Shown in pieces: positions 24,658 through 35,000 of a stretch of DNA of 64,000 nucleotides; within the stretch, counting starts at the first letter, position 1; each line of letters starts with the position of its first letter. Source of the DNA: Lachnospiraceae bacterium. GTDB lineage: Bacteria; Bacillota; Clostridia; Lachnospirales; Lachnospiraceae. The notes under the pieces are model-generated. The model was not told the DNA's origin and ran no database searches. It saw nothing but the letters and a program-made list of their open reading frames with translations. Position numbers and translations under genes: made by a program. The stretch covers positions 75,324-139,323 of the forward strand of contig SVEQ01000006.1 of the NCBI GenBank assembly GCA_015057325.1. The letters are read 5' to 3'.

Positions 24658-25779
24658 ATGGCAGCAAAGAAACTTGGTTTTGGACTTATGAGGTTACCCT
24701 CTCTTGATCCAAATGATGCAGGTAAGATTGATATCGAACAGGCAAAGAAAATGGTGGATTCATTTATTGAGCAGGGATATACCTATTTTGATACGGCATG
24801 GATGTATTGTAACTTCCAGAGTGAGTCAGCAACAAAAGAGATACTTGTAGACAGATATCCAAGGGATTCATTTACATTGGCGACCAAGCTTCATTCGGGC
24901 TTTATTCATTCCAAAGAAGATAGGGATAAGATATTCAACGCACAGCTTGAAAAGACCGGTGCGGGATATTTTGACTATTATCTTCTGCATGATATGGGAA
25001 GCAGCTCATATAAGATTTATAATGAGTTGGATTGTTTTACATGGATTAAGGAGAAGAAGGAAATGGGGCTTGTTAAGCACATTGGTTTCTCCTGCCATGA
25101 TAACGCGGAGTTTGTGGAAAAGGCACTTAATGAGCATCCTGAGATGGAGTTCATACAGCTTCAGATTAACTATCTTGATTGGGAGAGTGCTGCTATTCAA
25201 TCGAAGCTTTGCTATGAGGTGGCAACAAAACATGGTGTGCCGGTTATCGTCATGGAACCGGTTAAGGGTGGCACGCTTGCTAATGTGCCTGAGAATGTTG
25301 AGCAGTTATTTAAGAGTTACAAACCTGATATGTCAATACCGTCATGGGCGGTGCGATTTGCAGCAAGTCTTGATAATGTAATGATGGTGCTTAGCGGAAT
25401 GAGCAACATGGAACAGCTTTTGGATAACACAAGTTATATGAACGATTTTAAGCCGCTTACCGATGAGGATTATAAGGTGATTAAAACAGCGGTGGATATG
25501 ATCAATTCTAACATAGCCATTCCGTGCACGGGCTGTTCTTATTGTACCGATGGCTGCCCGATGAATATTGCGATACCGAAGTATTTCTCATTATATAATG
25601 CGGATAAGCAAGAAGTTAAGAGCAAAGGCTGGACACCGCAGGGTACGTATTATGAGAGACTTCTTGATGTATTTGGCAAAGCCAGTGCCTGCATAGAGTG
25701 CGGTCAGTGCGAGAGGGCGTGTCCTCAGCACTTGCCTATTATAGAGGATTTAAAAATCGTTGCAGAGTATTTTGAGTAG
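24658..25779 (+). CDS. Aldo/keto reductase with C-terminal 4Fe-4S clusters
   Basis: A 373-residue protein. Residues ~1-270 are an AKR barrel with the catalytic set Asp in FDTAWMY, Tyr in AWMY, Lys in LATKLH and His in LLHDMG. The C-terminal ~100 residues carry [12 protein letters not shown] and [12 protein letters not shown], giving two 4Fe-4S sites. This fused form is common in anaerobes, where the substrate is usually unknown. It reduces carbonyls using NAD(P)H or ferredoxin-linked electrons. AAAGGAG precedes the ATG, and the next gene, an Ldh2-family dehydrogenase, starts 12 bases on, suggesting a redox pair. Confidence 0.92.
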   Translation: MAAKKLGFGLMRLPSLDPNDAGKIDIEQAKKMVDSFIEQGYTYFDTAWMYCNFQSESATKEILVDRYPRDSFTLATKLHSGFIHSKEDRDKIFNAQLEKTGAGYFDYYLLHDMGSSSYKIYNELDCFTWIKEKKEMGLVKHIGFSCHDNAEFVEKALNEHPEMEFIQLQINYLDWESAAIQSKLCYEVATKHGVPVIVMEPVKGGTLANVPENVEQLFKSYKPDMSIPSWAVRFAASLDNVMMVLSGMSNMEQLLDNTSYMNDFKPLTDEDYKVIKTAVDMINSNIAIPCTGCSYCTDGCPMNIAIPKYFSLYNADKQEVKSKGWTPQGTYYERLLDVFGKASACIECGQCERACPQHLPIIEDLKIVAEYFE

Positions 25780-25791
25780 ATGGAGGAATAA

Positions 25792-26907
25792 ATGATGACA
25801 GAAACGAGACCTTTTGTTGATTGGGATTTGATGAACAATTTTATGATTGACGCATTTAAGGGGTACGGAGTGCCCGAAGAAGATGCAAAGATTTGTGCGG
25901 ATGTACTGCTTGAATCTGACAGACGAGGCATAGAGAGTCACGGCTGCAATCGTTTCAAACCTATATATATCGACAGAATTATTAAAGGGACGTTACTTCC
26001 TGTTACTGAGGTAGAGATTGTCAAAGAGACACCGACCACTGTTGTTATGGATGCACATGACGGTATGGGTATGGTTGCCAGTCATAAAATGATGACAATG
26101 CTTATAGAAAAAGCAAAGACTTATGGTATGGCAGGTGGCGCAATCAGAAACTCTACGCATTACGGTATTGCAGGTTACTGGTCATCAATGGCAAGCAAGG
26201 AAGGAATGATTGGACTTACAGGAACTAATGCAAGACCTTCTATTGCACCTACATTTGGTGTTGAGAATATGCTTGGAACTAATCCACTTACATTCTCACT
26301 TCCAACGGATGAGGAGTTTCCTTTCTGTCTTGACTGTGCAACTTCTATAGTTCAGCGTGGAAAGATTGAGTATTACGCAAGAGAGGGTAAGCCAACACCT
26401 AAGGGAATGGTTGTATCCGAGGAAGGTGAAGCACTTACTGACAGCGAAGAGATACTTAAAAGACTTGTGGATGGCACGGCTGCACTTGCACCACTTGGTG
26501 GAATAGGCGATGAGCTTTGCGGATACAAGGGATATGGATATGCGTCTGTCGTTGAGATTTTATCAGCTGCACTTTCAGGTGGACAGTTTATGAAGGCACT
26601 TACAGGTGTTGATGATAAAGGCAATCCTTCAATGTATCATCTTGGTCATTTCTTCTTCGTGGTTGACCCGGATGCATTCATGGGAAGAGAAGAGTTTAAG
26701 AAGATTGCCGGAGATATCTGCCGTGCATTAAGAGCTTCAAAACTTGCACCTGGACAGGATAGAATATATACTGCCGGAGAGAAGGAATATGAGACCTGGT
26801 TGTTTAGAAAAGATAAGGGGGTACCGGTAGGAGAAGCGGTTCAGAAGGATATAATTAAGGTAAGAGATGAACTTGGACTTCCTTACAAGTTTCCATTTGA
26901 GAACTAA
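25792..26907 (+). CDS. Malate/L-lactate (Ldh2) family NAD(P)-dependent dehydrogenase
   Basis: A 371-residue protein with GGAGG 5 bases upstream. It matches the Ldh2/YbiC/ComC fold: ESDRRGIESHGCNRF near residue 45, THYGIAGYWSSMA near 120 (catalytic His), MLGTNPLTFSLPT near 165 and YKGYGYASVVEILSAALSG near 245. Members oxidise or reduce 2-hydroxy acids such as malate, sulfolactate or ureidoglycolate. The substrate cannot be read from the sequence. It is the last gene of its unit, followed by a strong terminator. Confidence 0.9.
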   Translation: MMTETRPFVDWDLMNNFMIDAFKGYGVPEEDAKICADVLLESDRRGIESHGCNRFKPIYIDRIIKGTLLPVTEVEIVKETPTTVVMDAHDGMGMVASHKMMTMLIEKAKTYGMAGGAIRNSTHYGIAGYWSSMASKEGMIGLTGTNARPSIAPTFGVENMLGTNPLTFSLPTDEEFPFCLDCATSIVQRGKIEYYAREGKPTPKGMVVSEEGEALTDSEEILKRLVDGTAALAPLGGIGDELCGYKGYGYASVVEILSAALSGGQFMKALTGVDDKGNPSMYHLGHFFFVVDPDAFMGREEFKKIAGDICRALRASKLAPGQDRIYTAGEKEYETWLFRKDKGVPVGEAVQKDIIKVRDELGLPYKFPFEN

Positions 26908-26931
26908 AACAAGTTGATTATAAATACAGTT

Positions 26932-26967
26932 AAAAAGCTGCTAAGGTTATTTCTTAGCAGCTTTTTG
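26932..26967. terminator. Bidirectional terminator
   Basis: A 14-bp perfect stem: AAAAAGCTGCTAAG (26932-26945) and CTTAGCAGCTTTTT (26953-26966), 7-base loop. It serves the plus-strand dehydrogenase and the minus-strand regulator that ends at 26971. Confidence 0.93.
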
Positions 26968-26970
26968 TAT

Positions 26971-27570
26971 TTACCCATTTCCTAACAACTCTTTGATTGA
27001 CACACCGAGCAGTCTTGATAATTCGATAAATGATACAATGTCCGGAATACGCTCGCCGTGTTCCCAACGGTGTATTGTCTGTCTTGTAACGTTCATTTGT
27101 TCAGCCAATTCCTGGCGGGATATGTTCCTCTGTTCGCGATACATCTTAATTTTAGGCCCGATAATATTGGCGCCGGAAGAAAAATCTTCTTCAAAATTAT
27201 CACCGATGTCATTGAACGGTTTTCGCAGATTTTCAAAAGCCTGCTTGAGTTTCTTCATGCTGACCGGCTTAACAAGGAAAGCACTACAGAAAAGTTCATG
27301 AGCATCCAAGGCATACTCGTTGTAACCGGTTATGAAAATAATATTAACGTAAGGACAAGTCTCAACAAGCTTTTGCGACAGTATGAGACCGTTCATTCCC
27401 GGCATGTCGATATCTAATAATGCCACGTCGTATTTGATTTGTTCTGCACTTGCAAGTCCGTCATACGGATCCGTGAATCCGTCGATTTTGGCATCGGGAA
27501 ATAGTGTTTCCACATCGATAGTCAAATCTTCAACTATCAGTTTTTCGTCATCAATTATCAGAATGTTCAT
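26971..27570 (-). CDS. Response regulator with XRE-type HTH output
   Basis: A 199-residue protein. The N-terminal receiver (1-~120) has IIDDEK, the phospho-acceptor Asp in LLDIDMPGMNG near residue 54 and Lys in FLVKPVS. The C-terminal ~65 residues are a Cro/C1 (XRE) helix-turn-helix: KMYREQRNISRQELAEQMNV and TRQTIHRWEHGERIPD. Receiver-XRE fusions are much rarer than LytTR or winged-helix outputs. The gene overlaps the upstream kinase gene by 20 bases, so the two form a two-component system. Confidence 0.9.
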   Translation of the reverse strand: MNILIIDDEKLIVEDLTIDVETLFPDAKIDGFTDPYDGLASAEQIKYDVALLDIDMPGMNGLILSQKLVETCPYVNIIFITGYNEYALDAHELFCSAFLVKPVSMKKLKQAFENLRKPFNDIGDNFEEDFSSGANIIGPKIKMYREQRNISRQELAEQMNVTRQTIHRWEHGERIPDIVSFIELSRLLGVSIKELLGNG

Positions 27571-28903
27571 AAATACAATCCCCTCCTTGTACTATATTTG
27601 CAGTTGGTGAAATCTTTGCAGTGTTTTTCTTTGGAAGGCGTATTGTGACGCTGGTTCCACTATTACTGCTGACTATACTCATTGTTCCGTTGCAAATAGT
27701 TGCAAGTCGTGCTTCAACATTTTTAACTCCTATACCTGTGCGCTTTTTTGCTTGGTATGTGGTTCCGGGATCGAAACCGTGTCCGTTATCTTTTACGGTT
27801 ATAATGAAATTTTCATCGTCGCTATAGCTTGAAAGCTTGACTGTATCGCCGGTTTTTAAACCATGACGTATGGCATTTTCGACTATAGGCTCAACAGACA
27901 GTGGCGGAAGAAAAAAATCTTTTTCTTTGATGTCATATTCAATGATCATATTTTTGCTTTTATCTGCAAGCGCAAGAGATACATAAGCATCAATGTGTGT
28001 AAGCTCATCTTCAAATGAAATCATATTGTCTGAGGATATGGCATCAAGATTGGCATGCAGATAATCCGAAAAATCCTCAACGGCTTGTATTGCACGGCCC
28101 TGATCTTTCCTTATAAGAGCTTTTATCAAATACAATGAGTTGAAAAGAAAATGCGGTTGTATTTGCTCTCGAAGAATTCTGACTTTGTTTTGAGTAAGCT
28201 CCAACTCATTCTTGACAAGTTTTGTTTCCATATCAGATACATGAACGGTCATCAGATATACGTAATAAATGAAGATGCCAACAGCAAAAGACTCATCTGT
28301 ATGTCCTGGTGCAATATTAAGATATTCCAGTATTCCTGTTAGAATTGCTATTCCTCCAATGAAGAACAAAAGAATACTTCTTCGCCTGTCTTGGTGCATA
28401 TACAAAAAAGACCATATCAAGAGCAGGGCAAGGTAAATGAAGGTTGTAATAAATATTGAATATCCAAGTGGTCCGCGGTTGAAATAATAGTTCTCGTCAT
28501 AACAAAAAACCAAAGTACCGGTAAATGGTGCTATAAGATAAATGATAGTGTTTGCAAAAAAAGGAATTGCCAGAACAAGATTGTTGGCTTTTTTCATGTA
28601 TTCGCTACCCGGTATAATAAGCAATACTTCCAAATATAAAGTTAGCGGCTGCATGATGTAATGTATGACGGATGAAGTAACTCTAACATCCAACATGGAA
28701 GGATCGTTTCTTGCCCATGATTCAAAACTGCCGGCAATATTCATTATGAAGAGAACGATGATCATAGCAATGTAGTTCTTTGTTGCCGGTGGATGTATGT
28801 TTCGGTAGGCAAGCATGATAACAAGAAGTCCACCCAAAAGAAGAAAAGAAAAATAGTTATCATTTAAAAACTCCCTATAATTAATGTGTGAAAGAATTGA
28901 CAT
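27551..28903 (-). CDS. Membrane sensor histidine kinase (LytS/YehU-like, His_kinase family)
   Basis: The start is set at 28903 because GGAGG lies 10 bases before it. The 450-residue protein has about seven hydrophobic segments in residues 15-215 with few extracytoplasmic residues, then a coiled linker. The phospho-acceptor His is in REQIQPHFLFNSLY (~residue 250). The ATPase has VEPIVENAIRHG, DNGHGFD and GIGVKNVEARL. This short kinase type normally pairs with LytTR regulators; here the overlapping partner has an XRE output instead. It diverges from the giant surface protein gene at 29080, a likely target. Confidence 0.9.
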   Translation of the reverse strand: MSILSHINYREFLNDNYFSFLLLGGLLVIMLAYRNIHPPATKNYIAMIIVLFIMNIAGSFESWARNDPSMLDVRVTSSVIHYIMQPLTLYLEVLLIIPGSEYMKKANNLVLAIPFFANTIIYLIAPFTGTLVFCYDENYYFNRGPLGYSIFITTFIYLALLLIWSFLYMHQDRRRSILLFFIGGIAILTGILEYLNIAPGHTDESFAVGIFIYYVYLMTVHVSDMETKLVKNELELTQNKVRILREQIQPHFLFNSLYLIKALIRKDQGRAIQAVEDFSDYLHANLDAISSDNMISFEDELTHIDAYVSLALADKSKNMIIEYDIKEKDFFLPPLSVEPIVENAIRHGLKTGDTVKLSSYSDDENFIITVKDNGHGFDPGTTYQAKKRTGIGVKNVEARLATICNGTMSIVSSNSGTSVTIRLPKKNTAKISPTANIVQGGDCIYEHSDN

Positions 28904-28921
28904 ATTTAAGTAACCTCCATG

Positions 28922-28940
28922 TGTTACCGTTGTGGTAACA
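28922..28940. promoter_or_regulatory. Operator-like inverted repeat between divergent genes
   Basis: TGTTACC (28922-28928) and GGTAACA (28934-28940), a perfect 7-bp dyad with a 5-base spacer, sit directly upstream of the sensor kinase gene. Further GGTAA half-sites occur at 29013 and 29034, towards the surface protein gene. This is a candidate binding site for the receiver-XRE regulator. Confidence 0.5.
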
Positions 28941-29079
28941 GACATAAATACATAAAAGTAATATAATTTGCATATGAGTTGTGAAAATTATACCATATTT
29001 CACTGGGAAATTGGTAATTTTTTCACTTTTTTTGGTAACTAAGGGATATTTTACATGTATTGTTAGGAGGGAAGGACTT

Positions 29080-32000
29080 ATGTGTAAAGAAAAAAAGAAA
29101 AACAAATTAGGCCGACGAATACTGTCGGTAACGTTAACGTTTGTTATGGCGTTAACATTAGTACCAACTTATGCGGTACAGGCAGAAACTCCTGTAGCTG
29201 ATACAGTACAGGCTGAGAAAGAAATAATTACAGAGAAAGTAGCAACAAAGGACGTTGTATATTCTGCAACTCCAAACTCTCCGATTAAGTTGAAAGAACT
29301 TCAGGAAATCGACTTGTCGGAATCAGTATCTTCAATAGCAGGTGGTACAATCAAACTTACTGCAGAGGATATTGATACAACAGATCTTAGTGGATGGTAC
29401 GTATATGACCATTATGATACTATGTATTATCCGAATCAGGCTTCGTATATTGAAGGAACAGGTTATAATCCTGAAAGAAGACCATATTTCCCTGAGACAG
29501 ATACTACGGCAGGTAGCAATAAGACTACAATCGCAGACTGGATTACTGCTAATTCCAATAGTTCATATCTCCAACTTGATAGATTCAATGAACATATTCT
29601 TTCGGCAGCTGATGCGATGGGTAATGCAAGTATGACTTTTGTTGGGTATGCAACAAGGCCGTATGTTGACTTCCTTTTTTATCCTGCTGATTCATCAGGT
29701 ACAAAGAATGTTGACTTTACAGTTGATGGAAGTAAGTTGAGTACGCATACACTTTATTATGCTGGATTTTTGTTCAATACTGCAATTGATGAAAACGAAA
29801 AGTTAAAAGGATATGCGTTAATCTTACAGTATTCGTCTACTACAAGTGGAACAGCTTATATCCAATACTTAAATGGAGTAGATGCAGTAGCTTTGCATAA
29901 CTCAACAAGTCAGACTATTCCAGGAACAACGGTAGGACAAAGTAAAGCCTTTAATGTTGCTGCAGTATGTGATATAGCTATGACAATTACTGATAATCAT
30001 GTAAAGGTAACTACCAAAAATGACGGTGCAGAAACAGCAACAACTCTTTTTGATACTGATCTATCAGATGCTACAGGTTATGGTGGATTTGGTCCGATTG
30101 TAGGATATAAAAGCCATAATTGTAGAGATGCAACTGTATATAAGTATTCTAATCTTAAGATGGGAATTAAAACTTCATCTTCAATTTTTGCATCGTACTT
30201 TGATGCAGATTATGCGCAAAAAGATAAAAGCGGAGGCAACGACAAGTATTATGTTGTAATTGGTGATCCTGCAAAGAAAGATGGATTTGATATTAGAAAT
30301 GATAAAGAAGCACTTGCACTTCTTCAAAAAGAGGGCGTTGTAATAATTACAAATTTAGATATCGCTAAATCAAATGTAGGCGATGGCTTGGATTCTGTAC
30401 CAAATTATAACGTAGCGGATTATCTCGGTAATAACGTGTATAAGTTCCCGAATAATAATAACTATGCAATTAATTCCCCTGAGTATTATGAGGATTTGAA
30501 AGACTTTATTCAGAAGACGATTGAAACGGAGAAATGGAAGCCATTAACTAATGGCGAAACTACAGCGATTGCTGGAGATCTTGGAACAGGTGTTGAAGCA
30601 GTTAAACCTATACCAAATACTCAGCTTTTGTATACAACAACAGCAGAAGAAGGAGAACCTGCAGCGAAGGTTACATATCAGGTTGCTAATATCAATGCAG
30701 ATATGCTTGAGTCATTACCGGGACAGCGTGCAACGATAACTATTAATGATGATTTGGGTTATGATGATGGCTACACCGGTACAACTTCTTATAGTATTAT
30801 CAAACCGGATGGAACACAGAAGGAACTTACTACTAATACTTTCACAGTAACGGAAGATGTTAATGAATGGCCTGCAGGTCAGTACAAAGTTGTAACAACA
30901 TTTGCAAACGGAATGACATCTACATCTACTTTTGGTATAACAAATGGTCTTGACGTAATTGTTGTCGGTGATGGCAAAAACTCTAATTTATGGTTTGACT
31001 ATGCAACAACCGGAAATAATGTTGCTCGAACAAATGTAGATTATGAGACAAAGATTCATGCTCAGGATGGATACGTATTACCTGACAGCGTATATATATA
31101 TGTTGATAAGGACCGCATCGGAGGAGATGATTTATCAGACTTTGAGTTGTTGGATGATTCGCAGTATTCTTACAATCCACAGAGTGGAGTAATAAGAGTT
31201 AATGGAGCAGAGGTTACCGGTGATATCTATATCAAAGCAGATACAAGAAATATAAAATATACACTTACTACAGATCCTGCAGTAGATCCTAGCCTTAAGG
31301 TGTATGGTAATACAGCTCATACAACAACTGCTATTGATTGTTTCTCATCATATTATAAGAATGATGGAAAACAGCACAATGCCTACCTTGTAGCACCTAC
31401 AGGATATGCATTCCCTAAAAATGATGAATTAGTCATTAAAGCTACAGAATATGAGAAGAACACACAGGGTAATGTTAAAAGAGATGCACAGGGTAATCCT
31501 ACAGTTGTAAGAACAAAAGAATATAAGGGAACAAGTTATTATAATGCAAATACAGGAGTGATTAAGTTCCCTAAGAACGCATATGACTATGACGAGATAG
31601 AGGTTATCGCTAAGTCAGAACCAAAAACATTTAATGTAACTACTAAGTTCCAGGCAATTAATAATACAAATACTGCAGATGCATCTATAATAGAAGCTAA
31701 GAAGGTTGACGATTTGGATACAGCTGCAACCACTTCGGTAATTTGGCACACTGCTTATGATTGTACCTTGAAGGTAAAAGATACTGAGCCTTCATACAAG
31801 ATAGCTGAATCTTCTATAGCTGTTAAGGTTGGAGGCGTATCATTAGATACTTCTAAATGGACAAAGACTGATAACACTGATGGAACCTATACAATTCATA
31901 TTAATGATAATGTAATTGAAGGTAATGTTGAAATCTCAGCAAATGCTATTAAGCAGTATGATGTAAGTGCAGTATTTACGGCTGTCACATCATCAGATGG

Positions 32001-35000
32001 ATTAACTAATACGAGCAGCAGAAAACTGAATGCGCAGTCTGATTATTCAGCAGTGCTTTCGGTTGATGGTTCAAGTGACCATCCGTTGTCACAGTTAGTT
32101 AAGGTTGAGATTAAGGATGCAAGTGTTGAAGGTGGATACAGAGAACTTACTTCAGGCAATGCGTATACCTATAACCAGAATACAGGTGCATTGACAGTTG
32201 GCAGAGCATACATCACAGACGATATCAAGATTACTGCCAATGCAGGTAACAGGATCTACTATGAGTTAGATAACTTACATGTTACACCTGAGGTTAAGGG
32301 TGTTGCAGATGGCGGAACACTTAATACTGTGATTGCGGTTGATAATGATGCATATAAGCTTCCGGAAACAATCCATGTATACCAGGGAGATATCCTTGTA
32401 TCAAATTATACCTATAATGATGAGACCGGTGCTTTGCAAATTACAGGCATCAACAAGCCGGTTGTAATCCGTGCTACAGCTGTTCTTAAGCCGGTAAATG
32501 TAATGTTGAATAATGATGATGGATGTTTGGAACTTACAGATACTACACACAATAAGGCTTCTGCTGATTCGGATTATCATGCAAAATTAGCAGTAAAAGA
32601 TGCTCAAACCGGTGAGGAGAAGTTACCTGAGGAAATTACTATTGAGGTTGACGATCCTACAGCTACAGAAACAAACGGAATCAGAACACTTACAGCGGGA
32701 ACAGATTATACGTACAATCCAACAACAGGAGAAATCGTAGTTAAGCATCAGAATATTACAGGTAATATTGTCATAATAGCAAGTGCGGTTGATAAGACAA
32801 AGTATAATGTAACTGCTAATATTGTAAATGCTACAGTAACTGTTTCGGGAAACAACAAAGCAACAGAAGGAAGGAACTTTGTAACAAAGGTTATTCCTAA
32901 TCAGTATTATGAACTTCCGGACGATGTAACAGTTAAAGTTGCTGATTCTACAGCTGACGGTGGTTATAAGACACTTGAAGCTAATGTTGATTATACTTAT
33001 TCAACAAATGGTTGGATAACAGTAAATGCTAGCGCAGTTACTGGTCATATCACAATAACAGGTGAAGCAACAAAGGCTAACTTCCCGCTCACAAGAGAAT
33101 ATACTAATGTTACAGGTAAAACACTTGCTAATAGTATAGTAAGTAAGGGAGTTGATTTCCACGATAGAATTAAGCTTGTAACAAATGATGAGAATCTCTT
33201 GATGCCTTCAAAGGTTGAAATTACCGTTTCGGGTAACAAACTTGTAGCGGGTGAATATAATTATTATCGGGATGGCGGAGACATTATAATTGATGGTGAT
33301 AAGATCACCGGTCCGGTTGTAATTAAAGCAGCTGCTGAATACGACTTAACATTTGTACTTGATGATGGTATTCAGCCTGTAGATAAAGACAGTAATCCTA
33401 TTGATGATGAAAAGGATAATGTAGATACTTCAGAAAACTATGAAACTACTTTGACAGTAGACCCTGAACGTTATAAGTTACCAACAACCATAGTTGTTAA
33501 GGTTAATGATGAGACACTTACAGCTCCAACCGATTACACATATGATCCTACAACAGGTAAGGTTGTAGTCTTTAAGGAGAAGATTACAGGCCCTGTAGTT
33601 ATCCAGGCAAAACCGGATTGTATTGTAGCTAATGACGGAACAAAGTGTTCAATCACAGAGCTTGATGCTGAGAATAATGTTGATGACGATAATCTTGCAG
33701 AGCACGATAAGGATTACGTTGCAGTAATTACTCCTAACAACGGATATCTTCTTCCTGAGAATATCGTAGTTACTGCCGGAGACAAGACACTTGTTGAAGG
33801 AACAGATTATACATACGATAAGGAAACAGGAAAGGTAGTAGTTAATAGCGATAAGGTTGATGGTAAGTTAATCATCAAGGCTGTAGCAGATCCAAAACAG
33901 TTTGATGTTGACACCACTGGTGTTAAGAAAGCAGAAGTAACTAATAGAGAAAAGGCAATATTTGACCAGGATTATACAACAACAATTCAACCTAATGAGG
34001 GTTATGCGTTACCTGATAGCATTAATGTGACTGTTGGAGAAGAGGTTCTTGTACAAGGAACAGATTACACATACAACAGAACTACAGGCGAGGTAGTAAT
34101 CAAGAAAGAAAAGATTACAGCTCCTATAGTTATCGAAGCAAAACCGGATTGTGTTGTTGTCAAAGACGAAACAAAGTGTTCAATTACAGAGCTTGATGAT
34201 GAGAATAATGTTGATGACGATAATCTTGCAGAGTACGGTTGCGATTACGTTGCAGTAATTACACCTAACAATGGATATCTTCTTCCTGAGAATATCGATG
34301 TTACTACCGGAGGCAATACACTTGTTGAAGGAACGGACTATACATATGATACAGAAACAGGAAAAGTAGTTGTTAACAGCGACAAGATTGCTGGTAATTT
34401 AACCATTAAGTCTGTAGCAGTTCCAAAGCAGTTTAATGTTGATACTACAGGTGTTAAGAAAGCAAAAGTAACCAATAAAGAAAAAGCAACATTTGATCAG
34501 GATTACACAACAACAATTAAGCCTAACAAGGGTTATGCATTACCTGATAGCATAAATGTAACTGTTGGAGAAGAGGTTCTTGGTGAAGGAACAGATTACA
34601 CATACGACAGTACTACAGGTGAGGTAGTAATACCTAAGGAGAGTGTTGTTGACGACATTAAAATCGCAGCTGACATGAAGGTTTTGAAGAATGATATAGT
34701 TATTAATACAGAGAACCTTGATACAGATGCAAAGAAGACTGTTGAGACAGATGACGAGTACAAAGTTATTGTAAAACCTACAAATAACAAGTATGAGCTC
34801 CCTGAAACAATAGAAGTTAAAGTAGATGGAAAAACGCTTGAGCCTGGTAAGGATTATACTTACGATAAGAAGACAGGACAGGTTGTTATCAAAAAAGATG
34901 TTATTAATGGTAAAGTTGTAATTAATGCACAAGCAATTCCAATTCATGTATTAACTAAGGTTCCGGCAAAAGCACCTACATGTACAGAAGAAGGTAATAT

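Noticed and set aside
28981-29079. Upstream GTG start for the giant surface protein
   Set aside because: It would place 33 residues before the signal peptide and has no ribosome site; the ATG at 29080 has AGGAGGG 8 bases upstream.
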